From: an uncultured Eubacteriales bacterium
GTDB taxonomy: Bacteria; Bacillota; Clostridia; Christensenellales; Aristaeellaceae
Direction of reading: 5' to 3'
Assembly: GCA_902761755.1 (NCBI GenBank)
Contig: CACWLP010000001.1
Span: 1 to 64,000, forward strand
Length of the DNA stretch: 64,000 nucleotides
Shown here: piece after piece, positions 62,243 through 64,000 of the stretch
How positions within the stretch are numbered: position 1 is the stretch's first letter
How the letters are laid out: every line of letters starts with the position of its first letter
Notes under the pieces: generated by a model
The model's input: the letters and a program-made list of their open reading frames with translations, nothing else
What the model was told of the DNA's origin: nothing
The model's database searches: none
Program-made: the position numbers and the translations under genes

Positions 62243-62994
62243 TGCGGCCAGGGCTCCTCGCCCAGGCACCAGCCCCGCAGCTTGTTCACCGTGCGCTCCA
62301 GGCTGCCCCGGCTGTCGCCCCAGGGCTTATCGGCGTTGCGGTAATCGAATTTCAGGGTAAAGCCCTCCAGATCTTTTTCCATTTTGGTCAGGCTCTTTTC
62401 CACCGCGGCGCACAGATCCGAAGCGAAGCGGCGGTACATATCGGGCTTCATTTCCTCCCCCGCCATCTGCAGAAGCAGCGCCATGTCCTTCAGGCATACG
62501 CCCTTGGACTGGGCAAAGGCCCGGCGGAAAGCGTCGTCCGTTTCATAGAGATGCAGCAGGGTATAGGCGTAGCGGTTGGTGTTTTCCTCCACCGACCGGC
62601 ACAGGATGCACGTGCCCGTCAGCTCCCGGATCTTCTCCGCCGCCGCCGCGCCGGGAGCGCCGCCCTCCGCCCGGCGGAACAGGGAAGGCTTTTTCCCCTC
62701 CCCGGCCTTCGCTTCCTCCAGAATGGGGGCCAGGCGGCGCATGGTTTCCTTCAGATGCGAGTGCATCATCAGCGCGTGGCCCAGGCGGTTCTTCTTGGCG
62801 TAGAGCATTCCCTGGTGCTTCGGGCAGAAGCCCAGGGCGTTCACCTGGATCCGGGTGTCCGGCTCCATCACCGACGCGCCCAGATACCTGTCCACGTCCA
62901 CCTGCTCGTTATGCCGCCGCAGGGCGCACAGGGGACATTCGCCCTCCAGCTTCACCGCGTCCCACACAGGGATGGTATCCAAATGGTATCGCAT
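62239..62994 (-). CDS. DUF6062 family protein
   Basis: 251 residues, cytoplasmic. Starts MRYHLDTIPVWDAVKLEGECPLCALRR, the DUF6062 signature, with paired cysteines (CPLC, GFCPKH, CILC) that suggest metal binding. The C-terminal part has KFDYRNADKPWGDSRGSLERTVNKLRGW. Function unknown. The ATG at 62994 has an ideal AAAGGAGGG site; the frame stays open far upstream but without support. It heads the two GerMN genes. The 63-bp divergent gap to the SPOR-domain gene holds no promoter I can identify. Confidence 0.85.
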   Translation of the reverse strand: MRYHLDTIPVWDAVKLEGECPLCALRRHNEQVDVDRYLGASVMEPDTRIQVNALGFCPKHQGMLYAKKNRLGHALMMHSHLKETMRRLAPILEEAKAGEGKKPSLFRRAEGGAPGAAAAEKIRELTGTCILCRSVEENTNRYAYTLLHLYETDDAFRRAFAQSKGVCLKDMALLLQMAGEEMKPDMYRRFASDLCAAVEKSLTKMEKDLEGFTLKFDYRNADKPWGDSRGSLERTVNKLRGWCLGEEPWPQ

Positions 62995-63057
62995 AGGCCC
63001 TCCTTTGGAATAACGGGGCGCTCCCGGGCATATCCTTGCCTGAAAGGGGGCGGGAAA

Positions 63058-63876
63058 ATGCGCGCAGGGCGCTTGCAGACGCGGCGTTACCGGGTCCGCC
63101 GGACCCGCCGCAGGGTATTCCTGGTGCTGGCGCTGCTGGGCGCCGGGGCGTTTTTCCTGGCCCGCAGCCCCGTATTTCCCCGGCTGCAGGCCTACTTCAT
63201 CTCCCTGCTGCCCGGCGCTCCCGTCTCCCCGTACGAGGGGGAAATAACGGCCCGGGAAGCGGCCCTGCCCGGCGGGCAGTGGTACGCCCTGTCCCTGGGC
63301 ACGTACCGGGACGCCGCCGCGGCCCGGCAGGCTGCGGACAGCTTCCGCGCCCGAGGCGCGGGGGGATACCCGGATGGGGAAAACCGCCTGCTGGCGGCGG
63401 CCTATCCCGCCCGGGCGGACGCCCAGCAGGTGCAGAAGCGATTGCTGGCCAATCATGGCCTGGAAACGGCGCAGACGGAGATCGCCTGGCCGGAAATCCG
63501 CTTCCGCCTCACCGGGCGAAAGGATCAGCTGGACGCCGTGGAGGACGCCCTGCGCATCTTTTCCCAGACGGCGGAGCAGCTGTTTTCCCTTTCCTCCGGG
63601 CTGGATAAAAGGACGTTGGACGAATCCGCCGCCCGGCAGGCCCTCGCCTCCTGGCGGGACACCCTTTCCGCCCAGGCGGCGCGCCTGGACGAATGCTTCG
63701 GGGGCGCCGCTCCAAAGCCGGCGGAGCAGCTGCGCGGCCATATCGCATTCCTTGCGGACGCGCTGGCCGAAGCGCTGAACGAACAGGGAAGCGTGCGGCT
63801 GGGGGCGCAGATCAAATACTGCCATCTGGCCGCGCTGTGCCGCCTGCAAGCCTGGGCAGATACCCTGGCGGAATGA
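63058..63876 (+). CDS. Membrane-anchored SPOR-domain-like protein
   Basis: 272 residues. A very basic N-terminus (RRYRVRRTRRR) leads to one membrane helix (VFLVLALLGAGAFFLA, about 20-35). Residues about 70-145 form a SPOR-like repeat (GGQWYALSLGTYRDAAAARQAADSFRARGAGGYPDGENRLLAAAYPARADAQQVQKRLL in pieces), a peptidoglycan-binding fold. The rest is a helical region (AVEDALRIFSQTAEQLFSLSSGLDKR). Similar proteins in Clostridia are thought to act at the division or sporulation septum. The ribosome site is AAAGGGGG. Convergent with the partial gene at the window end. Confidence 0.78.
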   Translation: MRAGRLQTRRYRVRRTRRRVFLVLALLGAGAFFLARSPVFPRLQAYFISLLPGAPVSPYEGEITAREAALPGGQWYALSLGTYRDAAAARQAADSFRARGAGGYPDGENRLLAAAYPARADAQQVQKRLLANHGLETAQTEIAWPEIRFRLTGRKDQLDAVEDALRIFSQTAEQLFSLSSGLDKRTLDESAARQALASWRDTLSAQAARLDECFGGAAPKPAEQLRGHIAFLADALAEALNEQGSVRLGAQIKYCHLAALCRLQAWADTLAE

Positions 63877-64000
63877 TCACCGTCCCACGGCGGGCCTCTC
63901 CGGAGGATTGCACCGGGGGCAGCGCACCAGGTTTTTGTACTCCTGGCTGTTGATCAGATCGAAGGAGAAGCTGGACAGCGGCCAATAGCGCTCGTCCACC
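63877..64000 (-). CDS. 3' end of an unidentified gene (partial)
   Basis: A minus-strand frame enters from the window edge and stops at TGA (63879-63877). It encodes 40 C-terminal residues beginning VDERYWPLSSFSFDLINSQE and ending NLVRCPRCNPPERPAVGR. The composition (aromatic, charged, C-P-R-C) looks like true coding sequence, and the neighbour on the plus strand stops 1 nt before it. Too short to assign. Confidence 0.55.
   Translation of the reverse strand, partial: VDERYWPLSSFSFDLINSQEYKNLVRCPRCNPPERPAVGR

Noticed and set aside
63000-63849. Upstream extension of the DUF6062 frame to 536 residues
   Set aside because: It lies antisense to the SPOR-domain gene; the ideal ribosome site and family N-terminus place the start at 62994.

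Overview
The window is GC-rich (my estimate is around 60%) and densely coded. It looks like a chromosomal segment of a Gram-positive, spore-forming Clostridia-type Firmicute. Evidence: strong AAGGAGG-type ribosome sites, an alpha/beta small acid-soluble spore protein, a SpoVB-family flippase, two GerMN lipoproteins, a yabM-yabN-hup-rqcP type gene order, TPP and FMN riboswitches on ECF-transporter genes, and an ABC sugar operon flanked by glycoside hydrolases and a phosphorylase. A gut or rumen member of the Clostridia is plausible, but I cannot place it more exactly from sequence alone. No rRNA, tRNA, CRISPR array, prophage or transposase gene was seen.

Layout. 0.2-4.7 kb (minus strand): a methyltransferase, a spore protein, a DUF624-like membrane protein and a PhoR/PhoB-like two-component pair. 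4.9-9.6 kb (plus): a DUF1846 protein, a degenerate receiver-like protein, an SPFH protein and MscL that both end in zinc ribbons, and a HAD phosphatase. 9.6-10.3 kb: a mostly non-coding stretch with a candidate small RNA, a tiny ORF and two palindromic operators in front of an XRE regulator. 10.7-17.4 kb: gyrB, a small exported protein, gyrA and an exported leucine-rich-repeat protein. 17.4-21.2 kb: SpoVB-like flippase, YabN/MazG, HU and RqcP. 21.2-26.1 kb: TPP-controlled ThiT with an odd repeat extension, YfbR-like nucleotidase, dUTPase, an APH(3')-like kinase, DeoD, DUF523 and a HTH-ParB fusion.

26.2-49 kb is the carbohydrate region. A secreted GH10 xylanase is divergent from a nine-gene operon running from 28.1 to 44.8 kb. 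That operon encodes two solute-binding proteins, two pairs of sugar permeases, an NHL-repeat membrane protein, a Yip1-like protein and a 1596-residue DUF5696 protein, but no ATPase. A GH27 enzyme, a DUF3795 protein and a GH94 phosphorylase follow on the opposite strand. The likely scheme is extracellular chain cleavage, capture and import by ABC systems that borrow a shared ATPase, then intracellular debranching and phosphorolysis.

49-64 kb: metY with a short upstream ORF, a block of nested hairpins, an Rrf2 regulator, a Smr-less MutS2, transketolase, an unusual phosphohexomutase, a DUF2461 protein, an FMN-riboswitch-controlled ribU/flavokinase pair, two GerMN lipoproteins, a DUF6062 protein, a SPOR-domain protein and the 3' end of one more gene.

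A family of long perfect hairpins with a conserved C-rich tail recurs after plus-strand genes. Near-consensus sigma-A promoters (17 +/- 1 bp spacers) can be read before many transcription units and are listed. All assignments come from reading translations and motifs; no database search was possible.
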